NCBI RefSeq assembly: GCF_022808595.1
Contig: NZ_JAKUCN010000002.1
Coordinates: 434,001 to 498,000, forward strand
Source of the DNA: Microvirga solisilvae
GTDB taxonomy: Bacteria; Pseudomonadota; Alphaproteobacteria; Rhizobiales; Beijerinckiaceae
Length of the DNA stretch: 64,000 nt
Direction: 5' to 3'
The notes under the pieces were generated by a model that searched no databases, was not told the origin of the DNA, and saw only the letters and a program-made list of their open reading frames with translations. Positions 34,992 through 43,321 of this stretch are shown here, one piece after another; position 1 is the first letter of the stretch, and every line of letters begins with the position of its first letter. The translations under genes were made by a program, and so were the position numbers.

Positions 34992-35016
34992 AACGTTTCT
35001 AAAGTGGGAAGGTTCC
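34992..35016 (-). promoter_or_regulatory. EcfG (general stress sigma factor) type promoter
   Basis: On the minus strand GGAAC (35016-35012), exactly 16 bases, CGTT (34995-34992), a perfect match to the EcfG/RpoE2 consensus. It lies 12 bases after the stop of the intact Zur-like gene and reads toward the split fur-like gene. Confidence 0.6.
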
Positions 35017-35027
35017 AGCAGAAGAAG

Positions 35028-35438
35028 TCACTTCGAGCAGGCTTCGCAGAGACCCCGGATCTCTACGGTAACCTTCTTGGAGCAGAAGGCATTCTCGTCG
35101 CCCCATTGCAGGAGCCGCTCATTGATGCCCGGGTCGCTGAACTCTGTCACCAGGCCACAATTCTCGCAGATGGCGAAGGCCGCCATCTCGTGATGGTGGG
35201 GGTGCTTGCAGGCCACATAGGCATTGATGCTCTCGAGCCGGTGGGCCAAGCCTTTCTCGATCAGCTTGTCGAGGGAGCGATAGACCGTCGGGGGCGTCAC
35301 AGCGCCCTTGGACCGCATCTTGTCGAGCACCTCATAGGCCGAGAGGGGATTCTGAGCAGCGGTCAGGATCCGGTGAACGCGCTTCTGCGTATCGTTCAGT
35401 TCCTCGAGGGCATGATGATGATGGTCGTGCGCGGCCAT
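35028..35438 (-). CDS. zur: Fur family transcriptional regulator (Zur-like)
   Basis: A 136-residue complete Fur-family repressor. The His-rich N-terminus (AAHDHHHHALEEL) precedes the winged helix with VTPPTVYRSLDKLIEKGLAHR. The regulatory-metal region is YVACKHPHHHEM, and two CxxC pairs (CENC and CEAC) form the structural zinc site. The sequence is nearer Zur than Fur. It would repress zinc-uptake genes when zinc is plentiful, but no such uptake genes are in the window. A split paralogue lies downstream. Confidence 0.8.
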   Translation of the reverse strand: MAAHDHHHHALEELNDTQKRVHRILTAAQNPLSAYEVLDKMRSKGAVTPPTVYRSLDKLIEKGLAHRLESINAYVACKHPHHHEMAAFAICENCGLVTEFSDPGINERLLQWGDENAFCSKKVTVEIRGLCEACSK

Positions 35439-35596
35439 GACGGGGTCGGGTTTCCGGAGAGGGCTTGGTCAGCCCTATACGTCATGATTGCGGAGATGAT
35501 TTCAAGGCGTGAGGCCAGGATCTGTGCGGATAGAGCATGGGCCGTGACGAAAAATCCGCTGCCTTCGGGCAAAGGCAACGGATCGTCAGCAGAAGG

Positions 35597-36772
35597 TCAC
35601 AGGTCGACCCACGCGGCCTTTTCCTGCGAGGAGCGAACGGCGGCCTCGATGAAGCGCACGCCGCGCACCCCGTGCTCGACATTGGGCACCTGCAGGGAGA
35701 ACGGGTTGGGCTCACGTCCCTCGATGCGGGCTGCAATCTGCTCGGCCACATCGGTATAGAGCTGGGCGAAACCTTCCAGATAGCCTTCCGGATGCCCGCC
35801 AGGAATGCGCGAGGCCGCGCGCGACACATCGTTGGCGCCATAGCCGTTGCGGCGGATGATCTGGGGCGGCTCTCCCAGCGGCGAGAAGAACAGCAGGTTC
35901 GGATTCTCCTGATGCCATTCGAGGCCAGCCTTCTCGCCATAGACGCGGATCTTGAGGCCGTTCTCGAGGCCCGCCGCCACTTGGCTGCACCAGAGCATGC
36001 CCTTCGCGCCGGAGGCAAAGCGCAGCATCATATGCGCATTGTCATCGAGCTTCCGACCCTGCACGAAGGTGTGCAGTTCGGCTGAGAGGGACGCGACCTC
36101 GTCTGCGACAATGAACTCGGCAAGGTTGAAGGCATGGGTCCCGATATCGCCGACGGCGCCTGCTGGGCCCGAGCGGGAAGGGTCTGTGCGCCACTCGGCC
36201 TGCTTGCTGCCGGTTTCCTCGACACGCGTGGCAAGCCAGTCCTGTGCGTATTCCACCTGCACGACGCGGATCGCGCCGAGATCGCCCGCCTGCACCATGG
36301 CGCGGGCCTGTCGCACGAGCGGATAGCCGGTGTAATTGTGGGTGACGGCGAAGATCAGTCCGGATTCGCGCGCAAGCTGCGCCAGCCTGTCGGCCTCCTG
36401 CCGCGTGGTGGTGAGCGGCTTGTCGCAGATCACATGGATGCCAGCCTTGAGAAAGGCTTCGGCGGCTGCCGCGTGCGCATGGTTCGGCGTGACAATGGAA
36501 ACCGCATCGATACCGTCCTCGCGCGCCGCTTCGCGCTGCGCCATTTCCTGGAAGCTGCCGTAATTGCGGTCCTGTGGCAGGAGCAGGTCCTCACCCGACA
36601 GGCGCGCCCGCTCAGGGTCCGACGAGAGTGCGCCGGCCACCAACTCCCAACGGTCGTCGATGCGCGCGGCGATGCGATGCACGGCGCCGATGAAGGCGCC
36701 GCGTCCGCCGCCGACCATGCCGAGGCGAAGACGGCGGTTGAGCTTCTGGTCCCGTGATCCTGCGATGGTCAT
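35597..36772 (-). CDS. Gfo/Idh/MocA family oxidoreductase
   Basis: A 391-residue NAD(P)-dependent sugar or inositol dehydrogenase. The N-terminal Rossmann loop is LRLGMVGGGRGAFIG, and the family EKP motif appears as ICDKPLTTTRQEADRLA, whose lysine is catalytic. VGDIGTHAFNLAEF carries the catalytic Asp and His. It is the last gene of a sugar cluster, 13 bases after the isomerase gene. Such pairs oxidise C3 or C1 of a sugar or glycoside and then isomerise it. The substrate is unknown. Confidence 0.9.
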   Translation of the reverse strand: MTIAGSRDQKLNRRLRLGMVGGGRGAFIGAVHRIAARIDDRWELVAGALSSDPERARLSGEDLLLPQDRNYGSFQEMAQREAAREDGIDAVSIVTPNHAHAAAAEAFLKAGIHVICDKPLTTTRQEADRLAQLARESGLIFAVTHNYTGYPLVRQARAMVQAGDLGAIRVVQVEYAQDWLATRVEETGSKQAEWRTDPSRSGPAGAVGDIGTHAFNLAEFIVADEVASLSAELHTFVQGRKLDDNAHMMLRFASGAKGMLWCSQVAAGLENGLKIRVYGEKAGLEWHQENPNLLFFSPLGEPPQIIRRNGYGANDVSRAASRIPGGHPEGYLEGFAQLYTDVAEQIAARIEGREPNPFSLQVPNVEHGVRGVRFIEAAVRSSQEKAAWVDL

Positions 36773-36785
36773 GATGCCGTCTCCC

Positions 36786-37841
36786 TTAAGAGATGCCGAG
36801 CAGGCGGCGGTTCGCCGCCTCGTCCGTTCCGCCAGCCGCGAAATCGTCGAAGGCCTTTTCCGTCACGCGGATGATGTGCGCCTTGATGAATTCAGCGCCT
36901 TCCCGCGCACCGTCTTCCGGATGCTTCAGGGCGCATTCCCATTCCAGCACGGCCCAGGAATCGTAATCGTACTGCGCGAGCTTGGAGAAGATGGCGTTGA
37001 AATCCACCTGTCCGTCGCCGAGGGAACGGAAGCGGCCCGCGCGGTTGATCCAGCTCTCGTAGCCGCCATAGACGCCGACACGACCCGACGGATTGAACTC
37101 CGCGTCCTTGGCATGGAACGCCTTGATGCGCTCGTGATAGAGATCGATGAAGGCGATGTAGTCGAGCTGCTGCAGCAGGAAGTGGCTCGGATCGTAATTG
37201 ATGCAGGCGCGCTTGTGTCCGCCCACCGCATCCACGAAGCGCTCGAAGGTGGCACCGTCATGGATATCCTCGCCGGGATGGATCTCGTAAGCCACGTCGC
37301 AATCCGCATCTTCATAGGCATCGAGAATGGGCTTCCAGCGGCGTCCCAATTCCTCGAACGCAGTCTCGACGAGGCCTGCCGGACGCTGCGGCCACGGATA
37401 CATGAAGGGCCAGGCGAGCGCGCCGGGGAAGGTGACGCTGGCTTTCAGACCCAAACGCTTCGAGGCTTTCGCCGCCATCATCATCTGGTCGACGGCCCAG
37501 GCTTGGCGCGCCTTCGGATTGCCGCGGACTTCGGGAGCGGCAAATCCGTCGAAGGCTTCGTCATAGGCAGGGTGTACGGCCACGAGCTGGCCCTGAAGAT
37601 GCGTGGAGAGTTCGGTGATCTCCATGCCGTGCGAACGGACGATGCCTTGAATCTCATCGCAATAGGCCGCCGATTCCGCTGCCTTCTTCAAATCGATGAG
37701 GCGTGCGTCCCAGGTGGGAATCTGAACGCCCTTGTAGCCAAGAGAGGCGGCCCATCGGCAGATCGAATCGAGAGAATTGAACGGCGCTTCATCGCCTGCG
37801 AATTGCGCGAGGAAGAGGCCAGGGCCCTTCATGGTCTTCAT
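36786..37841 (-). CDS. Sugar phosphate isomerase/epimerase (TIM barrel, AP endonuclease 2 family)
   Basis: A 351-residue TIM-barrel protein of the IolE/xylose-isomerase-like superfamily. Metal ligands are visible in CDVAYEIHPGEDIHDG, ACINYDPSHFLLQQLD, IKAFHAKDAEF and AVLEWECALKHPEDG. GGGAG stands seven bases before the ATG at 37841; an inner ATG at 37832 is possible. It forms an operon with the Gfo/Idh/MocA gene downstream and the ABC importer upstream. Likely an isomerase or dehydratase of the imported sugar or its keto form. Confidence 0.85.
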   Translation of the reverse strand: MKTMKGPGLFLAQFAGDEAPFNSLDSICRWAASLGYKGVQIPTWDARLIDLKKAAESAAYCDEIQGIVRSHGMEITELSTHLQGQLVAVHPAYDEAFDGFAAPEVRGNPKARQAWAVDQMMMAAKASKRLGLKASVTFPGALAWPFMYPWPQRPAGLVETAFEELGRRWKPILDAYEDADCDVAYEIHPGEDIHDGATFERFVDAVGGHKRACINYDPSHFLLQQLDYIAFIDLYHERIKAFHAKDAEFNPSGRVGVYGGYESWINRAGRFRSLGDGQVDFNAIFSKLAQYDYDSWAVLEWECALKHPEDGAREGAEFIKAHIIRVTEKAFDDFAAGGTDEAANRRLLGIS

Positions 37842-37925
37842 GGGTGAACTCCCGAATGCGACTGCGAAAAAGAGACTGACAGGCAAGGGAAAGCCGCCCG
37901 CTCATGCGCCTGCGGCTTGCCGTTG

Positions 37926-37953
37926 CCTCGCCCCTCGGTGAGGAGGGGCGAGG
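37926..37953. repeat. Hairpin between the binding-protein and isomerase genes
   Basis: Perfect 10-bp inverted repeat CCTCGCCCCT (37926-37935) and AGGGGCGAGG (37944-37953) with an eight-base loop and no T-run. It lies 11 bases past the binding-protein stop on its transcript and could stabilise the ABC mRNA or lower downstream expression. Confidence 0.55.
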
Positions 37954-37964
37954 GTTCGCGGCCG

Positions 37965-38915
37965 TTAGAACGGCGATTCAGGGAAGTAATGCTCCTTGGC
38001 GTTGTCCTTCGTGATCAGCTGAGCGTTGAGCACGTAGGTGCCGCGCATGGGGGCGTTGGTGTAGAAATGCGCTGCAGTGACGCCCATGGCGGTGGAGATC
38101 ATCGACGGCGGGTAGGACACGTCGGCGGGGATCATCTTGTCGCCGTCCATGACCTTCTTGATCATGTCCTTCATGCCGGCGCCGCCGAGGACGAACTTGA
38201 TGTCCTCGCGTTTGGCCTGGCGGATGGCTTCCATGACGCCGAGCGCCATGTCGTCGTCCGAGGCCCACACCGCGTCGATCTTCGGATGCTTAGACAGGAA
38301 GTCCTGCATCACCTTGAATGCGTCGTCACGGTTCCAGTTGGCATATTGCTTGTCGATGACCTTCACGCCCGAGCCTTCGAGAGCCTTCTCGAAGTTCGAC
38401 ACGCGCTCCTCGTCGATCACGGTGGGAATGCCGCGGAAGACGACGACATTGCCCTGCTTCAGGTTGTCGACGAAGTATTTGCCTGCGACGCGGCCGAATT
38501 CCGGATTGTTGCCGGCGACATAGATGTCCTGGATCGAGGGATCCTTCAGGCCACGGTCGACGACCGTGATGAAGGTACCGCGCTTCTTCACTTCGCGAGC
38601 CGGGTTCGTCAGCTCGTCCGAGTTGAAGGGCAGGACGACGAGGGCGTCGACCTTCTGCGCCATGAGATCGTCGAGGGCGTTCGCCTGAGCCGCGCCGTCG
38701 GGCGAGGTCTTCACGATCACCTTGAGACCCGGATAGCCCTTCTCGAGCTGCTTGGCGGTTTCCTGAGCGTGATAGACCACGCCGCCGGTCCAGCCGTGAG
38801 TGGCGGCAGGAATCGAGACGGCGATCGTCACGTTCTTCTGCTGCGCCACCGCGCTCGTCGCCACGCCTGTCATCAGGCCTGCGGCGAGAGCGAGTTTGAG
38901 TGCCGTTGCTTTCAT
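37965..38915 (-). CDS. Sugar ABC transporter substrate-binding protein (RbsB-like)
   Basis: A 316-residue periplasmic binding protein of the ribose/galactose class. A Sec signal ends at TSAVAQQ, then KNVTIAVSIPAATHGWTGGVVYHAQ, which holds the aromatic sugar-stacking residue. DALVVLPFNSDEL, ITVVDRG and AVWASDDDMALGVMEAI are class hallmarks. It delivers its sugar to the permease and ATPase encoded upstream. Ligand identity cannot be read from sequence. Confidence 0.9.
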   Translation of the reverse strand: MKATALKLALAAGLMTGVATSAVAQQKNVTIAVSIPAATHGWTGGVVYHAQETAKQLEKGYPGLKVIVKTSPDGAAQANALDDLMAQKVDALVVLPFNSDELTNPAREVKKRGTFITVVDRGLKDPSIQDIYVAGNNPEFGRVAGKYFVDNLKQGNVVVFRGIPTVIDEERVSNFEKALEGSGVKVIDKQYANWNRDDAFKVMQDFLSKHPKIDAVWASDDDMALGVMEAIRQAKREDIKFVLGGAGMKDMIKKVMDGDKMIPADVSYPPSMISTAMGVTAAHFYTNAPMRGTYVLNAQLITKDNAKEHYFPESPF

Positions 38916-38981
38916 TCGTTCCTCCCTGGAGGGTTTGGTTTCAAGCCCTTCGTCCTTAGTTCCGGAGACTTCGCCCCGGTG

Positions 38982-39980
38982 TCATCGCCCGCGGTGGACG
39001 GACCGCTGCACGAGCATGGCGATAATGATGATGGCACCTTGAACCGCGCCCACGAGGAATTCGGAGACGAAGTTCGACAGCACCATGATGTTGGCGACGA
39101 GTTCGAGGATCACCGCGCCGACGACGGTGCCCCAGATGCGGCCGACGCCGCCCCTGAGCGCCGTGCCGCCGATGACGACGGCGGTGATAGCCTGCAATTC
39201 CCACAAAAGGCCCGTGGTGGGCGTGGCGGAGCCGAGGCGCGGCACATAGACCAGCACCGCGATGCCGACGCAGATGCCCTGGATGATGTAGGTGAGCGTG
39301 CGCACGCGCCAGATCGGCACGCCGGAATAGCGCGCCACGTCCTCGTTGGAGCCGAGCGCCACCACATGACGGCCGAACGAAGTACGGTAGAGGATCAGCG
39401 CGCCGATGGCGGCGACCACGAGGAAGGCGATGATCGGCACGGGGATGCCGAAGACGCTGCCGAAATAGACCGGGCGATAGAGTTCGCGCAGCTCGAAATT
39501 GCGCATGGTGATGGTGCCGCCGGCAGCAAGCCACACCACGAGCGAGCGGAAGATGCCCATGGTGCCCAGCGTCACGATAAAGGGCTCTATTCGCCCGAAA
39601 GTAACGATGAGGCCGTTGCCCAAGCCGCATGCGGCGCTCAGGCCGATGGCCACCAGCATGCCGATGGCGAGCGTGCTCGCATCCGCGCCGCCGAGCGAGT
39701 TGAGGGTGAGGATCATCACGCCCGCGGTCAGCGCCGCCATGGATCCGACGGACAAGTCGAGGCCGCCGCCGGCGATCACGAAGGTCGCGCCCACCGCGAT
39801 GATGGCGATGAAGGCCGAGCGTGTGACGACGTTGAGGATGTTCGAAGCCGTCAGGAAGTCGGGATTGATGAGCGCGCCGGCGATCGCCAGCACGACCAGT
39901 GCGATGAAGGGCGAGAGCGCCCGCATGTCGATCTTGAATTTGCGCTTCTCGGCGCCGGTGCGAAGCACGGTTTCGGTCAT
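38982..39980 (-). CDS. Sugar ABC transporter permease (RbsC-like)
   Basis: A 332-residue permease with about ten helices. The class signatures are GATFVIAGGGLDLSVGSMAAL and ALGSNEDVARYSGVPIWRVR (the ATPase coupling loop), then VIGGTALRGGVGRIWGT. It overlaps the ATPase stop by four bases (ATGA). It works as a homodimer with the RbsA-like ATPase. Confidence 0.92.
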   Translation of the reverse strand: MTETVLRTGAEKRKFKIDMRALSPFIALVVLAIAGALINPDFLTASNILNVVTRSAFIAIIAVGATFVIAGGGLDLSVGSMAALTAGVMILTLNSLGGADASTLAIGMLVAIGLSAACGLGNGLIVTFGRIEPFIVTLGTMGIFRSLVVWLAAGGTITMRNFELRELYRPVYFGSVFGIPVPIIAFLVVAAIGALILYRTSFGRHVVALGSNEDVARYSGVPIWRVRTLTYIIQGICVGIAVLVYVPRLGSATPTTGLLWELQAITAVVIGGTALRGGVGRIWGTVVGAVILELVANIMVLSNFVSEFLVGAVQGAIIIIAMLVQRSVHRGR

Positions 39981-41497
39981 GCGTGGCCCGCGGCGATTTC
40001 CGCCGCCCTTTCTTCATGAACGCCAGTGGCGAGATAAACGATGGAATCCTCGGAGAGATCGGCTTGCCGGACTTCGCCGGCGACGCGCCCATTGCGCATC
40101 ACCACGACCCGGTGGCACAGGCCGATCAGCTCCTGCATTTCGGACGAGATGACGACGACCGAGAGTCCGTTCTCGGCAAGCCCCGCGATGAAGCGGTAGA
40201 TCTGTTCCTTGGTGCCGATGTCGACGCCGCGCGTCGGCTCGTCGATGATGATGATGCGCGGATCGAGCAGCATCATCTTGGCAAGCAGGAGTTTCTGCTG
40301 GTTGCCGCCGGAGAGTTGGCCCGCCAAAAGATCGCGGCTGCGGGTACGGATGTCGAAATCCTTGATCGCGCCATCGAGCGCTTTCTCCTCTGCGCCTGCG
40401 TCGATGAAGGAGGCGCGGGTGAACTTGTCGAGGGCGGCGAGAGAGAGATTGACGCGCAAGTTCTGCTGCAGCAGCAAGCCCTTGCCCTTACGGTCTTCGG
40501 AGAGATAGACGATGCCCGCCGCCATGGCCTCGCGCGCATCGCGGAAATGAACGCTCTCGCCCCTGAGGGCGATCTTTCCATGGCTGGGGCGAAGGCCCAC
40601 AATGCCCTCGAAGAGTTCCGTTCGGCCTGCGCCGATCAAGCCGCCGAAGCCGAGGATCTCGCCACGCTTCAACTCGAACGAGGCGCTCTCCACATAGCCC
40701 GGCACCGCCATGTCGCTGACCGAGAGGATCACGTGATCGGATGCGGTGGCCGGTTTGTCGGGATAGAGCTTCGACATGTCGCGACCGACCATGAGGCGCG
40801 CCATTTCGAGCGGTTCGAGCCCTTCGATATCGCGAGTCGCGATGTGGCGTCCGTCGCGCAGAACCGTCACGCGGTCGGCGATAGCTTTCACCTCGTTGAG
40901 GCGATGGGAGATGTAGAGCACCGCCACGCCGTGCTCGCGCAGCTTGCGGATGATGGTGAAAAGGCTTTCCGCCTCGATGGGGGTCAGCACCGCCGTCGGC
41001 TCGTCAAAGGCGACGAGCGTGTGCGGCACAAGAAGGGCGCGGGCGATCTGTACGAGCTGGCGGTCGGCAATCGACAGGCGCCTCACTTCGATGTCCGGAT
41101 CGATGTTCGTTCCGAGTTCCGCCAGGATGCCACGCGTGCGCTCGCGCATGGTTTTGTCGTCGACGAAGCCGAAACGCCTGATCTCGCGCCCGAGAAACAG
41201 GTTCTGCGCGACCGTCAGGTCTTCGGCGAGCAGGATTTCCTGGTGGACCAGAACGATGCCGTGATGCTCCGCATCCACCGGCCCTGAAAAGGTGATCGGC
41301 TGCCCTTTGAAGGACAGGCTGCCTTTCGTGGGCTGGAGGTGGCCGGAGAGAATGCGCATGAGGGTGGATTTGCCCGCGCCGTTCTCGCCGATGACCGCAT
41401 GAACCTCTCCGGGGCGCAGATCGAGTGAAATGCCGCTCAGGACCTCGATGGGTCCGAACGACTTCGAGATGTTCTCTGCGCGAAGAATGGCATCCAT
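39977..41497 (-). CDS. Sugar ABC transporter ATP-binding protein (RbsA/MglA-like, two ABC domains)
   Basis: A 506-residue fused double ATPase. Domain 1 has Walker A GENGAGKST and Walker B LVAFDEPTAVLT; domain 2 has a degenerate Walker A region (GGLIGAGRTE), signature LSGGNQQK and Walker B IIIIDEPTRGVD. One good and one degenerate site is normal for this class. The ATG at 41497 (MDAILRAENISKSF) is chosen because GGAG stands six bases before it; the frame is open to 41533. First gene of the operon that runs to 35597. Confidence 0.92.
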   Translation of the reverse strand: MDAILRAENISKSFGPIEVLSGISLDLRPGEVHAVIGENGAGKSTLMRILSGHLQPTKGSLSFKGQPITFSGPVDAEHHGIVLVHQEILLAEDLTVAQNLFLGREIRRFGFVDDKTMRERTRGILAELGTNIDPDIEVRRLSIADRQLVQIARALLVPHTLVAFDEPTAVLTPIEAESLFTIIRKLREHGVAVLYISHRLNEVKAIADRVTVLRDGRHIATRDIEGLEPLEMARLMVGRDMSKLYPDKPATASDHVILSVSDMAVPGYVESASFELKRGEILGFGGLIGAGRTELFEGIVGLRPSHGKIALRGESVHFRDAREAMAAGIVYLSEDRKGKGLLLQQNLRVNLSLAALDKFTRASFIDAGAEEKALDGAIKDFDIRTRSRDLLAGQLSGGNQQKLLLAKMMLLDPRIIIIDEPTRGVDIGTKEQIYRFIAGLAENGLSVVVISSEMQELIGLCHRVVVMRNGRVAGEVRQADLSEDSIVYLATGVHEERAAEIAAGHA

Positions 41498-41684
41498 GCG
41501 CGGCTCCGGGTAAGCATCACCGTTCGCTGTCACGGTTGCGACAGCGTTGATTCGAGCAGTTAAGGAAAAAGGCGATCAGCTGGATGAGGCGCGTGCTGAC
41601 ATTCGTTTCCTCCGGCTTTCATCTCGTCCTCTGGCGGGACGTCTTTCATCGAACTAGGGGCATTCCATTGTTTGGCAATGCCAC

Positions 41685-41702
41685 CATGTAAACGATTACA
41701 TG
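41685..41702. promoter_or_regulatory. LacI-type operator
   Basis: CATGTAA, four bases ACGA, TTACATG: a perfect 7-4-7 palindrome with the central CG typical of LacI/GalR family sites. It lies between the divergent lacI-type gene and the ABC operon, 56 bases before the regulator and about 190 bases before the ATPase gene. Confidence 0.75.
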
Positions 41703-41723
41703 AAGACTTTACCGCAACGGCAC

Positions 41724-41740
41724 GTTCTGTCAAACAGAAC
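41724..41740. promoter_or_regulatory. Inverted repeat in the regulator leader
   Basis: GTTCTGT, CAA, ACAGAAC: perfect 7-3-7 inverted repeat directly upstream of the GGGGAGG ribosome binding site of the LacI gene. It may be a second protein site or an RNA hairpin that hides the binding site. Confidence 0.4.
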
Positions 41741-41757
41741 CAAGGTAGGGGAGGATC

Positions 41758-42876
41758 ATGGACGAGAGCGGGGCCTTGGACAGGCCGGACGAGGATAATG
41801 GATCCGGCCATCGCGCGGTGCGCATTCAGGACGTGGCAAAGCTTGCTGATGTCTCCACCGCCACGGTGAGCCGTGCGCTGGCCTCGCCGGAGAAGGTGTC
41901 GCCGGAGGCGCGCGCCCGCGTGCTGGAGGCCATCGCCAAAACCGGCTACGTGCCCAATCTTGCCGCACGCTCGCTCCGCTCCCAGAAAACCTCGATGGTG
42001 CTGGTCGTCCTGCCGGATCTGTCGAACACCTTCTTCTCCAAAATCCTACGCGGCATCGAGGAGCGGCTCTTCGAGGCGGGCTACGGCATGATCATCAGCG
42101 ATCTCGACGGCTCTCCCGAGAAGGAGGCGCATTTCGCGGCGTTTACCGCCGCAGGCCGCGTCGATGGGGCAATCCTTCTCAACGGCCACCTCTTCGGCCA
42201 GACCCGCGAAGGGGAAGGGACGCCCGCCAAGACCGGAATTCCGCTGGTGGCGCTCTGCGAAGCGATTCCCTCAGCCGATATTCCGCAGATCGAGATCGAC
42301 AACCGCGCTGCTGCAAGCCGGATGACGCAGCATCTCGCATCCCTTGGCCATCGCAGCATCGCCTATGTGAGCGGGCCTGCGCACAACATTCTCGAGAAGG
42401 AACGCTTCATCGGATATCAGGATGGGCTGAAGGCTGCTGGGTTGCCTTTCGATCCAGCGCTGGTGCTGCCCGGTGACTACACCATCGAATCCGGTGTGAT
42501 GGCGGGGCAAGATCTCGTGGGGCGTACGACGCGCCCGACGGCGGCTTTCTGCACCAGTGACGAGATGGCCATCGGGCTGATGCGCACGCTGCTGTCGGCA
42601 GGCTTGAGAGTTCCCGAAGATATTTCAGTGGCCGGTTTCGACGACATCGATTTCGCTGCGGTTGCAGAGCCCGCACTCACCACGATCCATCAGCCGCGTC
42701 GCGAACTGGGTCAGGCTGCGGCTTCCGTTCTTATCGATCTCCTGCAGGGGCATCCGTCGCCCAAGCGCATCCGGCTCGAAACGGAGATCATCGTTCGTGC
42801 CAGCGTCGCACCGCCTCAGAACATCGAGAAAGCGCCCGCGAAGAGCACGAGAACAAGGGCGATAAAGCCCACATAG
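41758..42876 (+). CDS. LacI family transcriptional regulator of the sugar cluster
   Basis: A 372-residue repressor. The headpiece is VRIQDVAKLADVSTATVSRALASPEKVSPEARARV, followed by the hinge AARSLRS and a periplasmic-binding-like ligand domain (VDGAILLNGH, SVAGFDDIDFAAVAEPALTTI). Divergent placement and the palindrome at 41685-41702 point to control of the ABC/dehydrogenase/isomerase operon. The C-terminus runs about 20 residues past the usual end and overlaps the convergent gene by 61 bases. Confidence 0.9.
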   Translation: MDESGALDRPDEDNGSGHRAVRIQDVAKLADVSTATVSRALASPEKVSPEARARVLEAIAKTGYVPNLAARSLRSQKTSMVLVVLPDLSNTFFSKILRGIEERLFEAGYGMIISDLDGSPEKEAHFAAFTAAGRVDGAILLNGHLFGQTREGEGTPAKTGIPLVALCEAIPSADIPQIEIDNRAAASRMTQHLASLGHRSIAYVSGPAHNILEKERFIGYQDGLKAAGLPFDPALVLPGDYTIESGVMAGQDLVGRTTRPTAAFCTSDEMAIGLMRTLLSAGLRVPEDISVAGFDDIDFAAVAEPALTTIHQPRRELGQAAASVLIDLLQGHPSPKRIRLETEIIVRASVAPPQNIEKAPAKSTRTRAIKPT

Positions 42877-43196
42877 GCATAGAGCGCCTTGCGCGAGTTC
42901 TGGTGGGCGTAGCTGTCCCTATCGTTACCGTTCTGCCAGCGAGCCACACCTTCTTGGTGCCGCGCGAGATCGACCTGTTCCCCGCTCAGCGAAACGCCGG
43001 CGGCTTCGTCATCCGTTCCGAGAGGCGACAGGCCGGGATCGAACACCTCGTTCTTGTCGCCGGTGCGCCCGCTATTGATGTCGCCCTTCAGCTGCGCGGA
43101 GGTCGAACCCGCATTCATGGGCGGGGCATCCATCGGCTTGATGGTGTGCGTCGGCGGAATGTCTCTGTGATTGGGGTTGTCTGAGCGGGTCGCCAT
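42816..43196 (-). CDS. Small tail-anchored membrane protein, hypothetical
   Basis: A 126-residue protein from the ATG at 43196 (MATRSDNPNHRDIPPTH), with GGGAGAG before it. The first 95 residues are polar and probably disordered (TDDEAAGVSLSGEQVDLARHQEG). The C-terminus is a single membrane helix (ALYAYVGFIALVLVLFAGAF) ending at the stop, a tail-anchor layout. An EcfG-like promoter lies 32 bases upstream, suggesting general stress induction. The last 61 bases overlap the 3' end of the convergent lacI-type gene. No family is recognised. Confidence 0.65.
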   Translation of the reverse strand: MATRSDNPNHRDIPPTHTIKPMDAPPMNAGSTSAQLKGDINSGRTGDKNEVFDPGLSPLGTDDEAAGVSLSGEQVDLARHQEGVARWQNGNDRDSYAHQNSRKALYAYVGFIALVLVLFAGAFSMF

Positions 43197-43227
43197 CGAA
43201 ACTCTCCCGGGATTCTTCGATTGAGGA

Positions 43228-43252
43228 AACCGCCGGGAATGCACGAGGTTCC
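43228..43252 (-). promoter_or_regulatory. EcfG-like promoter of the tail-anchored protein gene
   Basis: On the minus strand GGAAC (43252-43248), 16 bases, GGTT (43231-43228): one mismatch to GGAAC-N16-CGTT. It would start transcription about 25 bases before the start codon at 43196. Confidence 0.5.
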
Positions 43253-43295
43253 TGGACGAGAGGTTGCCTCAGTTCCAACCCTTTGCGCAGACAAG

Positions 43296-43321
43296 AAAAA
43301 AGGCCGCTGTCACCAGCGGCC
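43296..43321 (-). terminator. Rho-independent terminator of the small RNA candidate
   Basis: On the minus strand an 8-bp perfect stem GGCCGCTG/CAGCGGCC (43321-43314 and 43309-43302) with loop GTGA and six T (43301-43296). No protein gene reads into it from upstream, which is what points to an RNA gene. Confidence 0.85.

Noticed and set aside
37917..40019. 700-codon plus-strand open frame opposite the sugar ABC genes
   Set aside because: Shadow of the binding-protein and permease genes; the product is a run of His, Asp, Glu and Arg without domain structure.
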